Of a DNA stretch of 39,911 nucleotides, positions 7,375 through 17,422 are shown piece after piece. The translations under genes and the position numbers were made by a program. The notes beneath the pieces were generated by a model. It made no database searches and was not told where the DNA came from. It saw nothing but the letters and a program-made list of their open reading frames with translations. Origin of the DNA: an uncultured Erysipelotrichaceae bacterium. GTDB lineage: Bacteria; Bacillota_I; Bacilli_A; Erysipelotrichales; Erysipelotrichaceae. Within the stretch, counting starts at the first letter, position 1, and each line of letters begins with the position of its first letter. The DNA is taken from assembly GCA_934725085.1 (NCBI GenBank), contig CAKVAL010000015.1, forward strand, positions 1 through 39,911, in the 5' to 3' direction.

Positions 7375-8777
7375 TAGAAACAAAGGCAAAAGTTGGAGTA
7401 TTCTCAATAGCTCTAGGAGCTTATTTACCTCAATTTCCAACACTTAGAAATGAATTTGAAAATCAATATAGGGAATTTAAGAAAATAATTCCTGATACTG
7501 TCGAATTAATTGATGGAGGACTAGTTACTACTAAAGAATTAGCTTCTAAGGCTGGTGATTTATTTAGGGCAGAAGATGTAGACCTTGTGATTATGCAGCT
7601 ATTAACTTACGCTACATCATACAATATGTTGCCAGCTATAAGAGACTTAGATGTACCGGTAGTCCTTGTCAATGTCCAAAAGCTAAAGGCACCAGACTAT
7701 GAAAATACAGATACTTGTAAGTGGTTAGGTGAGCTATATGCCTGTGGGGCAGTTGGTGAAATGGTGGCTGATCTTGAAAGAGCTGGTAAAAGACATGCAG
7801 TTATTACCGGTATTCAAGATAATGATGAGATTGTTAAAAAAGAAATTGATGATTGGTGTAAGGCAGCCAATGTAAGGAGAAGATTTAGAACTACTAATTT
7901 AGCTCAAATCGGTAGACCTTATCCTGGCATGATGGACCTTTATATCGATGAGACTAATTTATATAACCGTATGGGCTTATATACAAAACAATTTGATTGG
8001 GAGAAGATGTGGGCTATTGCGGATGATATTGATGATGAAACTTTAATTAATGAAAAAGTTAATGAGATTAAAAATACCTTTGACGTCATTGATGGTGACT
8101 CGTTACATGAAATGGCACGCTATGTATTAGCTTTTGAAAAGTGGGTAAAAAGTGAAGAGATAGCTTTTATTGCCTCACATTATGATGGTTATGCCAAAGG
8201 AGTTGCGGGGAAGCTAGATTCAATGTTGATACCAGCTTTCTCAATGTTGATAAAACAAGGGACTGCATGTGCGGTAGAAGGTGATATTAAGGTAGCTATG
8301 GCGATGTCAATCTTAAAGACAATCATTGGATGTAGCCAATTATCAGAAATGTATTCAATTGATTTTGATAAAGATATTTGTATCATTGGTCATTCAGGTT
8401 CAGGCGATCCAGATATTTCTTTAGCTAAAAAGCCAACTATGAAAGTAGTACCAATATTCCATGGTAAGACAGGTGGTGGCTATTTAAGCCAATTCTATCC
8501 TCCTGTTGGTGAAGTAACTTATTTAGCTATCACTCAAGATAAAGATGGACATTTCAAGTTCGTGGTTGCGGAAGGTGTTAATGAAGATGGTCCAATCTTT
8601 AACTTTGGTGATACCAACATGAGAACTAGATTCTCTATTGGTGCTAGAGAATTTGTTAATAAATGGAGTGAGGCAGGACCTACTCACCATATGGCAGTAA
8701 CTGTTGGTAGACAAATAGATGTAATCTTAAAAGTTGCCAAAATATTTAATGTACCAGTAGAAATAATTTGTAGATAG
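7368..8777 (+). CDS. L-fucose/L-arabinose isomerase family protein (COG2407), likely the rhamnose isomerase here
   Basis: 469 residues with a good Shine-Dalgarno (AAAGGAGG) inside the end of rhaB. The fold signature is the fucose/arabinose isomerase family, not the TIM-barrel RhaA: N-terminal Rossmann-like half (VDLVIMQLLTYATSYNMLPA, VPVVLVNVQKL) and a C-terminal half with the metal-site motifs AVEGDIKVAMAM (Glu near 304), IIGHSGSGD (His near 341) and GPTHHMAVTVGR (His near 440). The family interconverts aldoses and ketoses with a divalent metal. Position between rhaB and rhaD, with no other isomerase gene in the operon, implies L-rhamnose to L-rhamnulose conversion. Alternative: a true fucose or arabinose isomerase in an operon whose RhaA lies elsewhere. 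Confidence 0.82.
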   Translation: MLVETKAKVGVFSIALGAYLPQFPTLRNEFENQYREFKKIIPDTVELIDGGLVTTKELASKAGDLFRAEDVDLVIMQLLTYATSYNMLPAIRDLDVPVVLVNVQKLKAPDYENTDTCKWLGELYACGAVGEMVADLERAGKRHAVITGIQDNDEIVKKEIDDWCKAANVRRRFRTTNLAQIGRPYPGMMDLYIDETNLYNRMGLYTKQFDWEKMWAIADDIDDETLINEKVNEIKNTFDVIDGDSLHEMARYVLAFEKWVKSEEIAFIASHYDGYAKGVAGKLDSMLIPAFSMLIKQGTACAVEGDIKVAMAMSILKTIIGCSQLSEMYSIDFDKDICIIGHSGSGDPDISLAKKPTMKVVPIFHGKTGGGYLSQFYPPVGEVTYLAITQDKDGHFKFVVAEGVNEDGPIFNFGDTNMRTRFSIGAREFVNKWSEAGPTHHMAVTVGRQIDVILKVAKIFNVPVEIICR

Positions 8778-8786
8778 GGGAAAGAT

Positions 8787-9617
8787 ATGAAAGTAAAAGA
8801 CGCAAAGTTTGTAAAAGATTTTATTAAGATGGCCAATGATGGTTGGTTAATGGGGTGGCATGAGAGAAATGGTGGCAACTTGTCTTACCGTTTAAAAAAA
8901 GAAGAAGTAGAAGCGATTAAAGAAAACTTCAATTATGGCGAATGGAATGACATAGGTACATCAGTTCCTTATTTAAAAAATGAATTCTTCTTAGTAACTG
9001 GATCTGGCAAATATTTCAGAAATGTAATTCTAGATTTAGAAGACTCATGTTGCGTGATTGAACTTGATGATAAAGGTGAGAAGTATCGTATCTGTTGGGG
9101 ACTTGTAAATGGTGGTAGACCTACGTCAGAACTTCCATCTCATTTAATGAATCATGAAGTAAAAGTAAAGATAGATGACCGTTATCGAGTAATTTATCAT
9201 GCTCATACAACTAATATCATTGCCTTGACCTTTATCTTGCCTTTAAAAGACGAAATCTTTACAAGAGAATTATGGGAAATGGCAACTGAATGTCCAGTAG
9301 TCTTCCCTAATGGTATTGGTGTTGTACCTTGGATGGTGCCAGGAGGCAATTCTATTGCGGTTGAAACAAGCAAGTTAATGGAAAAGTATGATTTGGCTAT
9401 TTGGGCTCATCATGGCATGTTTGCGGCTGGTTTCGACTTTGATTTAACATTTGGCTTAATGCATACAGCAGAAAAGAGTGCTGAAATACTTATCAAAGTC
9501 TTATCAATTCAGCCAACTAAGTTACAAACAATTACACCTAATAACTTTAGAGAATTGGCAAAGGATTTTAGTGTTAATTTAGATGAAAAGTTCTTATATG
9601 AGAAAGGAAATAATTAA
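8787..9617 (+). CDS. rhaD: Rhamnulose-1-phosphate aldolase (class II)
   Basis: 276 residues, the size of E. coli RhaD. It cleaves L-rhamnulose 1-phosphate to DHAP and L-lactaldehyde using Zn2+. GWHERNGGNLSYR at 23-35 and TGSGKYF at 71-77 form the phosphate site; E115 (RPTSELPSH) matches the catalytic Glu; H138 and H140 (YHAHTTN) with a His of WAHHG (208/209) match the zinc ligands. GFDFDLTFGLMHTAEK near the C-terminus is also RhaD-like. No lactaldehyde reductase or dehydrogenase is encoded nearby, so lactaldehyde must be handled by a gene elsewhere. Lies 9 bp after the isomerase gene. Confidence 0.94.
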   Translation: MKVKDAKFVKDFIKMANDGWLMGWHERNGGNLSYRLKKEEVEAIKENFNYGEWNDIGTSVPYLKNEFFLVTGSGKYFRNVILDLEDSCCVIELDDKGEKYRICWGLVNGGRPTSELPSHLMNHEVKVKIDDRYRVIYHAHTTNIIALTFILPLKDEIFTRELWEMATECPVVFPNGIGVVPWMVPGGNSIAVETSKLMEKYDLAIWAHHGMFAAGFDFDLTFGLMHTAEKSAEILIKVLSIQPTKLQTITPNNFRELAKDFSVNLDEKFLYEKGNN

Positions 9618-9619
9618 AG

Positions 9620-11074
9620 ATGATATCTGTTAAAGCGATTGAAAAATTCCCATCAAGAATCAAATCAGATAATGTTGAAAAGAAGGAAAAGTGGCTAGGT
9701 TACTTATTAGGGCCTGCTGGTGCTTTACTTTTAAATGCTGTTTTAGCTACTTATTTAAATGTTTATTATACTGATGTCTTGAATTTAACTACTATTGGTG
9801 GTGGTCTATTCTTGGGAATCTTCCCAATTATTTCTAAAGTAGTTGATGCGATTACTAATGTAATCATGGGCTATATTATTGACCATACTAAGACCAAAGA
9901 AGGTAAGGCAAGACCTTGGATCTTAATTTCGGCGCCTTTACTTACAATATCAGGCATTTTATTGTTTACTGTGCCTAAAGCTAGTCAATTAGTACAGGCT
10001 ATTTGGGTAGTCTTCTCATATAATTTATTCTATTCATTTGCCTACACTATCTTTAATATGAGTCATGGCCTAATGACACCATTGTCAATAAGAGATCCTA
10101 AACAACGTGGTAGCTTATCGGTATTTAATCAGATTGCGACCATTATGATGAGTGGTATCATTGTAGCCTTAATCTTTCCAATGTTGATTATGCCTAAAAT
10201 CGGTGTTGATCAAAGCAAGTGGATTATTCTTATGTCTGTCTTAAGTATCTTATGTTTGCCTCTTACAGTAATGGAATATTTCTATACCAAGGAAAGAATT
10301 ACTTTGGAAGGTAATAATGAAAGTGATAATGAACTTCCATATAGTCAACAACTAAAGGCTATCTTTACTGACAAGTATATGGTGATTATTTATCTATATT
10401 TCTTAATCTATACCTGTGGTACAGCATTTAAAAATATTGGCTTAGTTTATTTCTGCAACTATGTCCTTGGTTCCTACAACGACGGCATTACTCAAACTAT
10501 GGTTTCTGTTATTGGTGGTATCCCTATGGGTATTGGTATCTTTGCGGTATGGCCTTTAGCAAAAAAGTTTGGTAAAAGAAATGTTACTCTAGTTGGTTTT
10601 ATCCTTTATGCCTTAGGTAGCTTAATTTGTTACCTACAACCTACTAATATGACAATTGTTTTAATTGGACAATTTATCAAGAATATAGGTGGCCTACCAT
10701 GTGCCTATGTTTTTATGGCCTTGTTTGCTGATGTCTTAGACCATGTTGAATGGAAGACAGGTATTAGATGTGATGGCGCTGCCATGTCTATTAATAATAT
10801 TATTGCGGTATCTTCAGTTGGTATTTGTACTGGTATTTTCAATTTAATGTTAGGCAAATATGGTTATGTTGCCCCAAGTTTAATTAACGGTCAAACTATT
10901 GCGATAGCTCAAAATATTGCCGTTCAAAAATATATAACATTCTGTTTTGTAGGACTTGAAGTATTTACGGGTGCTATTCTTGTCTTCTTACTTTTATTCT
11001 TAAATGTTGAAAAGGGTATTGAAACTAAACAAAAAGAAATTCTAGAAAGAAAGGGTTTATTGAATAATGAATAA
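9620..11074 (+). CDS. GPH-family sugar:cation symporter (MFS)
   Basis: 484 residues with about 12 hydrophobic segments. It shows the glycoside-pentoside-hexuronide symporter pattern: GYLLGPAGALLLNAVLATYL at the first helix, then KVVDAITNVIMGYIIDHTKT with the conserved Asp after the second helix, GKARPWILISAP, and the late DHVEWKTGIRCDGAAMS motif. Members of this group import oligosaccharides or glycosides with Na+ or H+. Because the glycosidases that follow have no signal peptides, intact rhamnosides or rhamnose-containing oligosaccharides are the likely cargo. Starts 2 bp after rhaD and overlaps the GH3 gene by 8 bp. Exact substrate not readable. Confidence 0.9.
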   Translation: MISVKAIEKFPSRIKSDNVEKKEKWLGYLLGPAGALLLNAVLATYLNVYYTDVLNLTTIGGGLFLGIFPIISKVVDAITNVIMGYIIDHTKTKEGKARPWILISAPLLTISGILLFTVPKASQLVQAIWVVFSYNLFYSFAYTIFNMSHGLMTPLSIRDPKQRGSLSVFNQIATIMMSGIIVALIFPMLIMPKIGVDQSKWIILMSVLSILCLPLTVMEYFYTKERITLEGNNESDNELPYSQQLKAIFTDKYMVIIYLYFLIYTCGTAFKNIGLVYFCNYVLGSYNDGITQTMVSVIGGIPMGIGIFAVWPLAKKFGKRNVTLVGFILYALGSLICYLQPTNMTIVLIGQFIKNIGGLPCAYVFMALFADVLDHVEWKTGIRCDGAAMSINNIIAVSSVGICTGIFNLMLGKYGYVAPSLINGQTIAIAQNIAVQKYITFCFVGLEVFTGAILVFLLLFLNVEKGIETKQKEILERKGLLNNE

Positions 11075-13373
11075 GATTATTAAAGAAATGACTTTAGAAG
11101 ATAAGATTGCCTTATGTTCTGGTAAAGACTTTTGGCAAACTAAGTCTTTTGAAAAATATGGTATTCCATCAATTTTTATGAGTGATGGTCCTCATGGCTT
11201 AAGAAAACAAGATGTTGGTAAGGGAACAGATATGTTGGGTGTTAATAAATCTTTTCCTGCTACTTGTTTTCCAAGTGAAGTAACCACAGCTTCATCTTTT
11301 GATACTGAGTTATTAGAAGAAATTGGTAGTGCCATCGGCAAAGAAGCTAAACAATTAAATGTAGCTCTTACCCTTGGACCTGGCGCTAATATTAAAAGAA
11401 ACCCACTATGTGGTCGTAACTTTGAATATTTCTCAGAAGATCCATATGTTAGTGGTAAGTTAGCTGCTAGTTTTATAAAGGGTATTGAAAAAGAAGGTAT
11501 AGGCTCTAGTCTTAAACACTTTGCGTGTAATTCTCAAGAGTTTGATCGTTTTACTTCGAATAGTGTTTTGTCTGATAGAGCCTTAAGAGAAATCTATTTA
11601 AAGGCCTTTGAAATAGCTGTAAAAGAAGGAAAACCTAGTACAGTAATGTGTGCTTATCCTAAGCTTAATGATGTTCATTGTAGTGATAATAAATTATTAT
11701 TGAATGATATTTTAAGAGATGAATGGGGTTTTGATGGAATAGTTGTTACTGACTGGGGTGCTATGAATAATCGAATCAAGGGCTTTAGGGCGGGATGTGA
11801 TTTAAATATGCCAGGTGGTAGTGATTTTATGGAAAAGGATGTCAAGGAAGCCGTCTATAAACACGAATTAGATGAAGAATGTATTGACAAGTCGGTTGAT
11901 AGAATTCTTAATTTTGTATTAAAAGATAGAAAATCAACTAATGATGATTGTCATGAAAACAATCATAACATTGCGCTTAAGGCAGCCCTAAAGGGTGCGG
12001 TCTTATTAAAGAATGATGACAAGATTTTACCCTTAGATTTGAAATCAGAAAAAGTAGGTATTGTAGGATATATGGCTAAGCATATGCGTTATCAAGGATC
12101 TGGTTCTAGTCATATTAATCCAACTAAATTATCTAATCCTTTAGATTGTTTTAAAGATTTACCATATGCCTTGGGTTGTGATGAAAATGGTAATACTAAT
12201 GATGATTTATTAGATGAAGTTAGCGAAGTGGCATCTAGTGTTGATAAGGTAGTAATCTTTGCAGGACTACCTGATAAATATGAATCAGAAGGTTTTGATA
12301 GAGAAGATATGAAGATGCCTCTTGGTCATTTAAAGATGATTGATGAAGCCATAAAACATAATAAAAACGTCATCGTAGTCTTGTTGTGTGGTTCACCTGT
12401 AGAGTGTCCTTGGGCAGATGATGTAAAAGGAATTCTTTATATGGGACTACCTGGACAGGCAGGAGGCGAAGCATCTTATAAGTTATTAACGGGTAATTTT
12501 AATCCATGTGGTAAGTTAGCTGAAACTTGGCCAAAAAAATACGAGGATGTAATTACAAGTGAATTTTATGGTAAGAAAAAGGATGCCCTATATAAAGAAG
12601 GAATTTATGTAGGTTATCGTTATTATGATAAGGCCAATATCGAAGTTAGATTCCCATTTAGCTATGGTCTATCTTATACCGAGTTTGCATATTCTAATTT
12701 AAAGATTAGTAATAATGTAGTTAGCGTGGATGTCACAAATATTGGTGATTTAAAGGGTGAAGAAACCATCTTATTGTTTGTTTCTAAGAAACAAGAAGGC
12801 ATTCATAGACCACTTAGAGAATTAAAGAGATTTAAAAAGATAGAATTAAATCCTAAGGAAACAAAGATTGTTACTTTTAAGTTAGATAATGATTGTTTTG
12901 AAATATATCACGATGGTTTTGTGATTGAAAAGGGTGATTATGAAATTAACATAAATGATTTATCTGGGGTAATTCATGTAAATGGTCAAACTTTCAATGA
13001 AGAAGATAACTGGTATTTTAACTTTAAAGGTGATATCGATAAATCTTTTGAGCATGAATTAGGTAGAAAGTATGAGGAACCTATACTTAAGAAAGGTTCT
13101 TTCACCATGGATAATACGGTTGAAGAAATGAAGGATTATTCATTAATTATGAAGATCATGTATAAGTCAACTGAAAAGGTTATTGCGAAACAATTTGGTG
13201 GCAAGGTTGATTATGATAATCCTGAATTTAAGATGATGATGAAGTGTTCTGCTGGTGGTCCTTTAAGAAGCATGCAAATATCAGGTGGTATTAAGGGTGG
13301 CGTCTTTGAAGGCTTACTTTTAATGGCAAACGGCCATTTCTTCAAGGGCTTGTTTAAGATGTTAGAAAAGTAG
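11067..13373 (+). CDS. Glycoside hydrolase family 3 (beta-glucosidase type), cytoplasmic
   Basis: 768 residues and no signal peptide. The N-terminal (beta/alpha)8 domain starts MNKIIKEMTLEDKIALCSGK and includes MSDGPHGLRKQ, GPGANIKRNPLCGRNFEYFS, KHFACNSQE and the nucleophile motif IVVTDWGAMNN with Asp at 229. The second domain carries VLLKNDDKILPLDL and GLPGQAGGEA; a fibronectin III-like domain follows (FPFSYGLSYTEF... PLRELKRFKKIEL). About 100 further residues form the extra C-terminal segment seen in several Firmicute GH3 enzymes. Likely substrates are beta-glucosides (or xylosides) left after rhamnose removal from plant glycosides, by inference from the adjacent GH78. Confidence 0.9.
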   Translation: MNKIIKEMTLEDKIALCSGKDFWQTKSFEKYGIPSIFMSDGPHGLRKQDVGKGTDMLGVNKSFPATCFPSEVTTASSFDTELLEEIGSAIGKEAKQLNVALTLGPGANIKRNPLCGRNFEYFSEDPYVSGKLAASFIKGIEKEGIGSSLKHFACNSQEFDRFTSNSVLSDRALREIYLKAFEIAVKEGKPSTVMCAYPKLNDVHCSDNKLLLNDILRDEWGFDGIVVTDWGAMNNRIKGFRAGCDLNMPGGSDFMEKDVKEAVYKHELDEECIDKSVDRILNFVLKDRKSTNDDCHENNHNIALKAALKGAVLLKNDDKILPLDLKSEKVGIVGYMAKHMRYQGSGSSHINPTKLSNPLDCFKDLPYALGCDENGNTNDDLLDEVSEVASSVDKVVIFAGLPDKYESEGFDREDMKMPLGHLKMIDEAIKHNKNVIVVLLCGSPVECPWADDVKGILYMGLPGQAGGEASYKLLTGNFNPCGKLAETWPKKYEDVITSEFYGKKKDALYKEGIYVGYRYYDKANIEVRFPFSYGLSYTEFAYSNLKISNNVVSVDVTNIGDLKGEETILLFVSKKQEGIHRPLRELKRFKKIELNPKETKIVTFKLDNDCFEIYHDGFVIEKGDYEININDLSGVIHVNGQTFNEEDNWYFNFKGDIDKSFEHELGRKYEEPILKKGSFTMDNTVEEMKDYSLIMKIMYKSTEKVIAKQFGGKVDYDNPEFKMMMKCSAGGPLRSMQISGGIKGGVFEGLLLMANGHFFKGLFKMLEK

Positions 13374-13380
13374 GTTTATT

Positions 13381-15981
13381 ATGAAGGCAATAAGATTAAG
13401 ATGTGAATATTTAAAAAATCCTATTGGGATTGATATTAAAAAGCCTCGTGTTTCTTGGAATTGTGTTGATGGTATTAAACAAGAAGCATATGAAATTGAA
13501 GCTTATGATGAAAACAATAATAAGCTTTTTAGCACAGGTGTAGTTAATAGTGATCAGATGCACCTAGTGACTTTAGATATTGATGTTAGTGATAGAGAAA
13601 GGATCTATTGGAGAGTAAGACTATTAGAAGATAATAAGTGGGGTCCATGGAGTGAATTTGCTTATTTCGAGATGGGAATAAGCCAGTGGAAGGCTAAGTG
13701 GATTACCGGTAATTATGTAGCTAATAAAAAAGATAAGTATCCTGTTGATTATTTTAAAAAGACAATTAATATTAATAAGTCAGTAAGAAAAGCTAGAATC
13801 TATGCTACTGCGTGTGGTATCTATGAGACTTTTATTAATGATAAGAAATGTGGTGATTTTTGTTTAGCGCCTGGCTATACCGACTATAACAAGCGTATTC
13901 AATACCAAACAATAGATGTGACTGATATGTTACAAACAAATGGTGAATACAATTTAATAATTAAATTGGCTAATGGTTGGTATAGAGGTAGTGTTGGTGC
14001 CCATGGCCTTAGATGTCAGTTTGGTACCACAACTAAAGTGTTGTATCAATTAGAGATTACATACGATGATGGTAGTGTTGAATATGTATTATCAAATGAT
14101 ACATGGACTTGGTCTAATGATGGTCCTATTATGTATGCGGATAATAAGGATGGTGAGGTAGTAGATGCCAATAAGATTCCAACATATTCATCAAAGGCTA
14201 AATTGACAAGTCATAAGGTAATTCCTACATGTTCTAATAATGTTGCTTTAAAGGAACATGAGCATTTTATAGGTGAAATCAGCAAATCACCAAGTGGCAA
14301 GACGATTGTTGATTTTAAACAAAATCTAGCTGGTAAGATTAAGATTAAATTTAGTGCTCATAAAAACCAGGTTGTGCGCATTCGCTTTGGTGAATTATTA
14401 GGGGAAGATGGTGAATTAATTCAATCAAATATTCAATGTATTAGTAAGAAAAAAATTACGCCTTTACAAGAAGTTTTATATACGTGTAAAGAAGGAATCA
14501 ACGAATATTCAAATGAATTCTCTATCTTTGGCTTTAAATATATTGAATTAAATAGTGGTGATATTAAATTTGATGATAGAGACTATTTTAAGAATTACTA
14601 TAAAGCTAATAATGAACCTATATCTTTCTTGGATTTAGAGGCAGAGTCGATTGCGGTATATTCTGATATTGAAGAAATTGGTTTCTTTGATAGTTCTAAT
14701 GCATTATTAAATCAATTTGTTTATGCGACCAAGTGGTCTACTAAGAGTAATTCAGGTGATATTCCAACTGATTGTCCTACAAGAGAAAGACATGGTTGGA
14801 CTGGTGATGCTCAAATTTTCTTTAAGACTGCTTCATATTTATTTGATTATGCAGCCTTTTCTAAGAAGTATTTAAATGATGTCTATGATTGGCAAAAGGA
14901 TAGTGGAAGACTTCCAATGATTGCCCCATATGCTGGTGTTGATAGTTATATGTGGGTAATGAATGGTTCTGTTGGTTGGTCTGATATTGGTATTTTAAAT
15001 CCTTATAACTTCTATAAGATGAATGGTGATAAAGATATCTTAAACCAATATTATGATCGTATGAAAAAGTATGCTCACTTTATGCAAAATAGATGTGGTA
15101 AGTGGGGTGGTCCTTACGCCAAACCAATTAGAATTAAAAATTATCAAAAATATCTTGTAAATTGTGGCCAATCATATGATGAATGGGCAGAGCCTCAGGA
15201 TGTTAAGATGTTTCATTGGACTGATTTTGCTGCACCTCATCCAGAAGTTTCGACGGCTTATACAGCCTATATCATGCATCTAATGATTGAGATTGCTAAG
15301 GTTACTGGACACTTTGAAGATATTGATAATTATAAGGAATATGAAGAAGGCTGTACTTTAGCTTATCAAGAACTAATTAAACAAAAGGGTTTTGAATTGG
15401 ATACCGATAGACAAGCAAGACTTGTGCGTCCTTTAGCTTTCAATTTATTAAATGATAATGATAGTAAATATGCAAAGGAAAGATTATTAAAGGCAATAGA
15501 AAATTATAAGTATCGTTTAGGTACTGGTTTCTTATCGACACCTCTAATCTTGGATGTACTTTCTAATATCGATTTAAATGTAGCTTATAAATTATTAGAG
15601 AACGAAGAGATTCCTGGCTGGTTATCAATGCCTAAGGCTGGTGCTACTACTATTTGGGAAGCTTGGGAAGGATCTAATGCTCAAGGTGAGGTAGCTTCAT
15701 TGAATCATTATTCTAAGGGTGCCTTATGTGAATGGTTATTCAGAGGAATGTGTGGCATTAATATGGATGGTAAAAATCATTTCATCATTAAACCATTACC
15801 TGGTGGCCACTTTGACTATGCAAGTGCTTCTTATAACTCTGTCTATGGTTTTGTAAAGAGTGGTTGGAAGAAAGTTAATAATCATTACACTTATTCTATT
15901 GTTATTCCAGCTAATACAAGAGCAACTGTTGTTTTGCCTGATGGAATAAAGGAATTGGGTCCTGGATCTTATGATTTATAA
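13381..15981 (+). CDS. Alpha-L-rhamnosidase (GH78)
   Basis: 866 residues, no signal peptide, hence intracellular. It begins with the beta-sandwich typical of GH78 (RLRCEYLKNPIGIDIKKPRV, ISQWKAKWITG), then the CBM67-like domain with ARIYATACGIYETFINDKKC and GWYRGSVGAHG, and an (alpha/alpha)6 barrel carrying TDCPTRERHGWTGDAQIFF at about 463-481, the catalytic-acid motif. ATTIWEAWEG and the C-terminal MCGINMDGKNHFIIKPLPGG are also family hallmarks. The enzyme inverts and releases L-rhamnose from rhamnosides. It is the gene that most firmly defines the operon as rhamnoside-related. It starts 7 bp after GH3 and overlaps the GH43 gene by 11 bp. Confidence 0.93.
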   Translation: MKAIRLRCEYLKNPIGIDIKKPRVSWNCVDGIKQEAYEIEAYDENNNKLFSTGVVNSDQMHLVTLDIDVSDRERIYWRVRLLEDNKWGPWSEFAYFEMGISQWKAKWITGNYVANKKDKYPVDYFKKTININKSVRKARIYATACGIYETFINDKKCGDFCLAPGYTDYNKRIQYQTIDVTDMLQTNGEYNLIIKLANGWYRGSVGAHGLRCQFGTTTKVLYQLEITYDDGSVEYVLSNDTWTWSNDGPIMYADNKDGEVVDANKIPTYSSKAKLTSHKVIPTCSNNVALKEHEHFIGEISKSPSGKTIVDFKQNLAGKIKIKFSAHKNQVVRIRFGELLGEDGELIQSNIQCISKKKITPLQEVLYTCKEGINEYSNEFSIFGFKYIELNSGDIKFDDRDYFKNYYKANNEPISFLDLEAESIAVYSDIEEIGFFDSSNALLNQFVYATKWSTKSNSGDIPTDCPTRERHGWTGDAQIFFKTASYLFDYAAFSKKYLNDVYDWQKDSGRLPMIAPYAGVDSYMWVMNGSVGWSDIGILNPYNFYKMNGDKDILNQYYDRMKKYAHFMQNRCGKWGGPYAKPIRIKNYQKYLVNCGQSYDEWAEPQDVKMFHWTDFAAPHPEVSTAYTAYIMHLMIEIAKVTGHFEDIDNYKEYEEGCTLAYQELIKQKGFELDTDRQARLVRPLAFNLLNDNDSKYAKERLLKAIENYKYRLGTGFLSTPLILDVLSNIDLNVAYKLLENEEIPGWLSMPKAGATTIWEAWEGSNAQGEVASLNHYSKGALCEWLFRGMCGINMDGKNHFIIKPLPGGHFDYASASYNSVYGFVKSGWKKVNNHYTYSIVIPANTRATVVLPDGIKELGPGSYDL

Positions 15982-17422
15982 TCCGTTTTTACCATTAGAT
16001 AAGTATATTCCTGATGGTGAACCTCGCGTATTTAACGATAGAGTTTATCTTTTTGGCAGTCATGACAGGCAATATGGGAATACTTTTTGTGAATTAGATT
16101 ATGAATTCTTCTCAGCACCAGTTGATGATTTAAGCAATTGGACAAGTAAGGGAATTAATTATAGTGCTAGTCAAGATGCTTTATATTCAAAAGAAAGGCC
16201 GTATATGTATGCCCCAGATGTCGTAAAAGGTAATGACGGTAAATACTACTTGTATTACTGTTTAGCTGGAAATAAGGGTGATAAGGGCTACTATGGACCG
16301 ATAAGTGTTGCGGTAGCTGATGCACCTGATGGTAAGTATGAATATCTTGGTTATGTTAAATATAGTGATGGTAGGATGTTTAACAAGTATGTTTGTTTTG
16401 ATCCAGGATTAATTAATGATGATGGTGTGATTAGACTGTATTATGGAACAAGTATGCCTAGAGGTATTTCTTTACCAAAAGTAATGGTAAGACTAGGAGC
16501 TAATATTTTTAAGAATATTTATGGTAAGTCTAAAGAAGAACTACTAGAGAAACCAGGTATATGGGGACCTAATATGGTGACACTTTGTGATGATATGTTG
16601 ACAATCAAGGATGATGCGCTTCGTATCATTTTTGATAGTGATTTTAAGGGTCATGCTTTCTTTGAAGGGTCTTCTATTAGAAAGATTAATAATTTATATT
16701 ATTTTATCTATTCCTCTCAGCTTAATCATGAGTTGTGTTATGCAACAAGTATCTATCCCGATAGAGGATTTAAATATGGTGGTACTATCGTTTCTGCCGG
16801 TGATATAGGGATTAATGGTAGAAAAGAAAAGGATAGTTTAAATGCTGTAGGAACAACTCATGGTAGCATTGAATACATAAATGGACAATGGTATGTCTTT
16901 TATCATCGTCTAACTCATGGCAGCGATTATAGTAGGCAAGCATGTGCTGAGCCTATTGTGATTGAAGATGATGGAAGTATTAAACAGGTTGAAATCAGTT
17001 CTTCTGGTTTAAATGGTAAACCATTAATTGCCAAGGGTAAGTATCCATCTGTTATCGCTTGTATTATCACAAATGGTAAGATGCCAAGAGTTTCTAATAA
17101 GAAGTATAAAAAGAAGATTCCAATGGTTAAGGCTAACTATATTACAAATATTGATAATAAGACTATTGTTGGATATCGTTATTTTGATTTTGTGAATGAT
17201 AGGGGATCTATCGATTTGGATATTAATAATAAGGGTTTTGGTTCCATCCAAATATATTCAAATAATGTCATTATTGGCGAGTCTAATATTGATAAAAATG
17301 GAAGATATATCGTTTCCATTCCGTATGAATTAAACAATAAGAATAAACAAGAACTTATTATTAAATTCAAGGGTAAGGGTACTATTGATTTATACTCATT
17401 GGATTTTAAGGAGATTTTATGA
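15971..17422 (+). CDS. Glycoside hydrolase family 43 protein
   Basis: 483 residues without a signal peptide. The five-bladed propeller start is clear: YIPDGEPRVFNDRVYLFGSH (12-31), APDVVKGNDGKYYLYYC (81-97), CFDPGLINDDG, and FFEGSSIRKINNLYYFIYSS with the probable catalytic Glu at 232. The last ~110 residues form a separate beta-rich domain (GYRYFDFVNDRGSIDLDINN...), possibly CBM6-like. GH43 enzymes act on beta-xylosides, alpha-arabinofuranosides or galactans; I cannot choose among them. It is translationally coupled to GH78 and to the next gene, so it probably removes another sugar from the same imported glycoside. Confidence 0.87.
   Translation: MIYNPFLPLDKYIPDGEPRVFNDRVYLFGSHDRQYGNTFCELDYEFFSAPVDDLSNWTSKGINYSASQDALYSKERPYMYAPDVVKGNDGKYYLYYCLAGNKGDKGYYGPISVAVADAPDGKYEYLGYVKYSDGRMFNKYVCFDPGLINDDGVIRLYYGTSMPRGISLPKVMVRLGANIFKNIYGKSKEELLEKPGIWGPNMVTLCDDMLTIKDDALRIIFDSDFKGHAFFEGSSIRKINNLYYFIYSSQLNHELCYATSIYPDRGFKYGGTIVSAGDIGINGRKEKDSLNAVGTTHGSIEYINGQWYVFYHRLTHGSDYSRQACAEPIVIEDDGSIKQVEISSSGLNGKPLIAKGKYPSVIACIITNGKMPRVSNKKYKKKIPMVKANYITNIDNKTIVGYRYFDFVNDRGSIDLDINNKGFGSIQIYSNNVIIGESNIDKNGRYIVSIPYELNNKNKQELIIKFKGKGTIDLYSLDFKEIL

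Noticed and set aside
9620..11074. Reading the transporter as a drug efflux or generic MFS protein
   Set aside because: The VVDAITN...GKARPW and late DHVEWKTG motifs are those of GPH sugar symporters, and the sugar operon context agrees.
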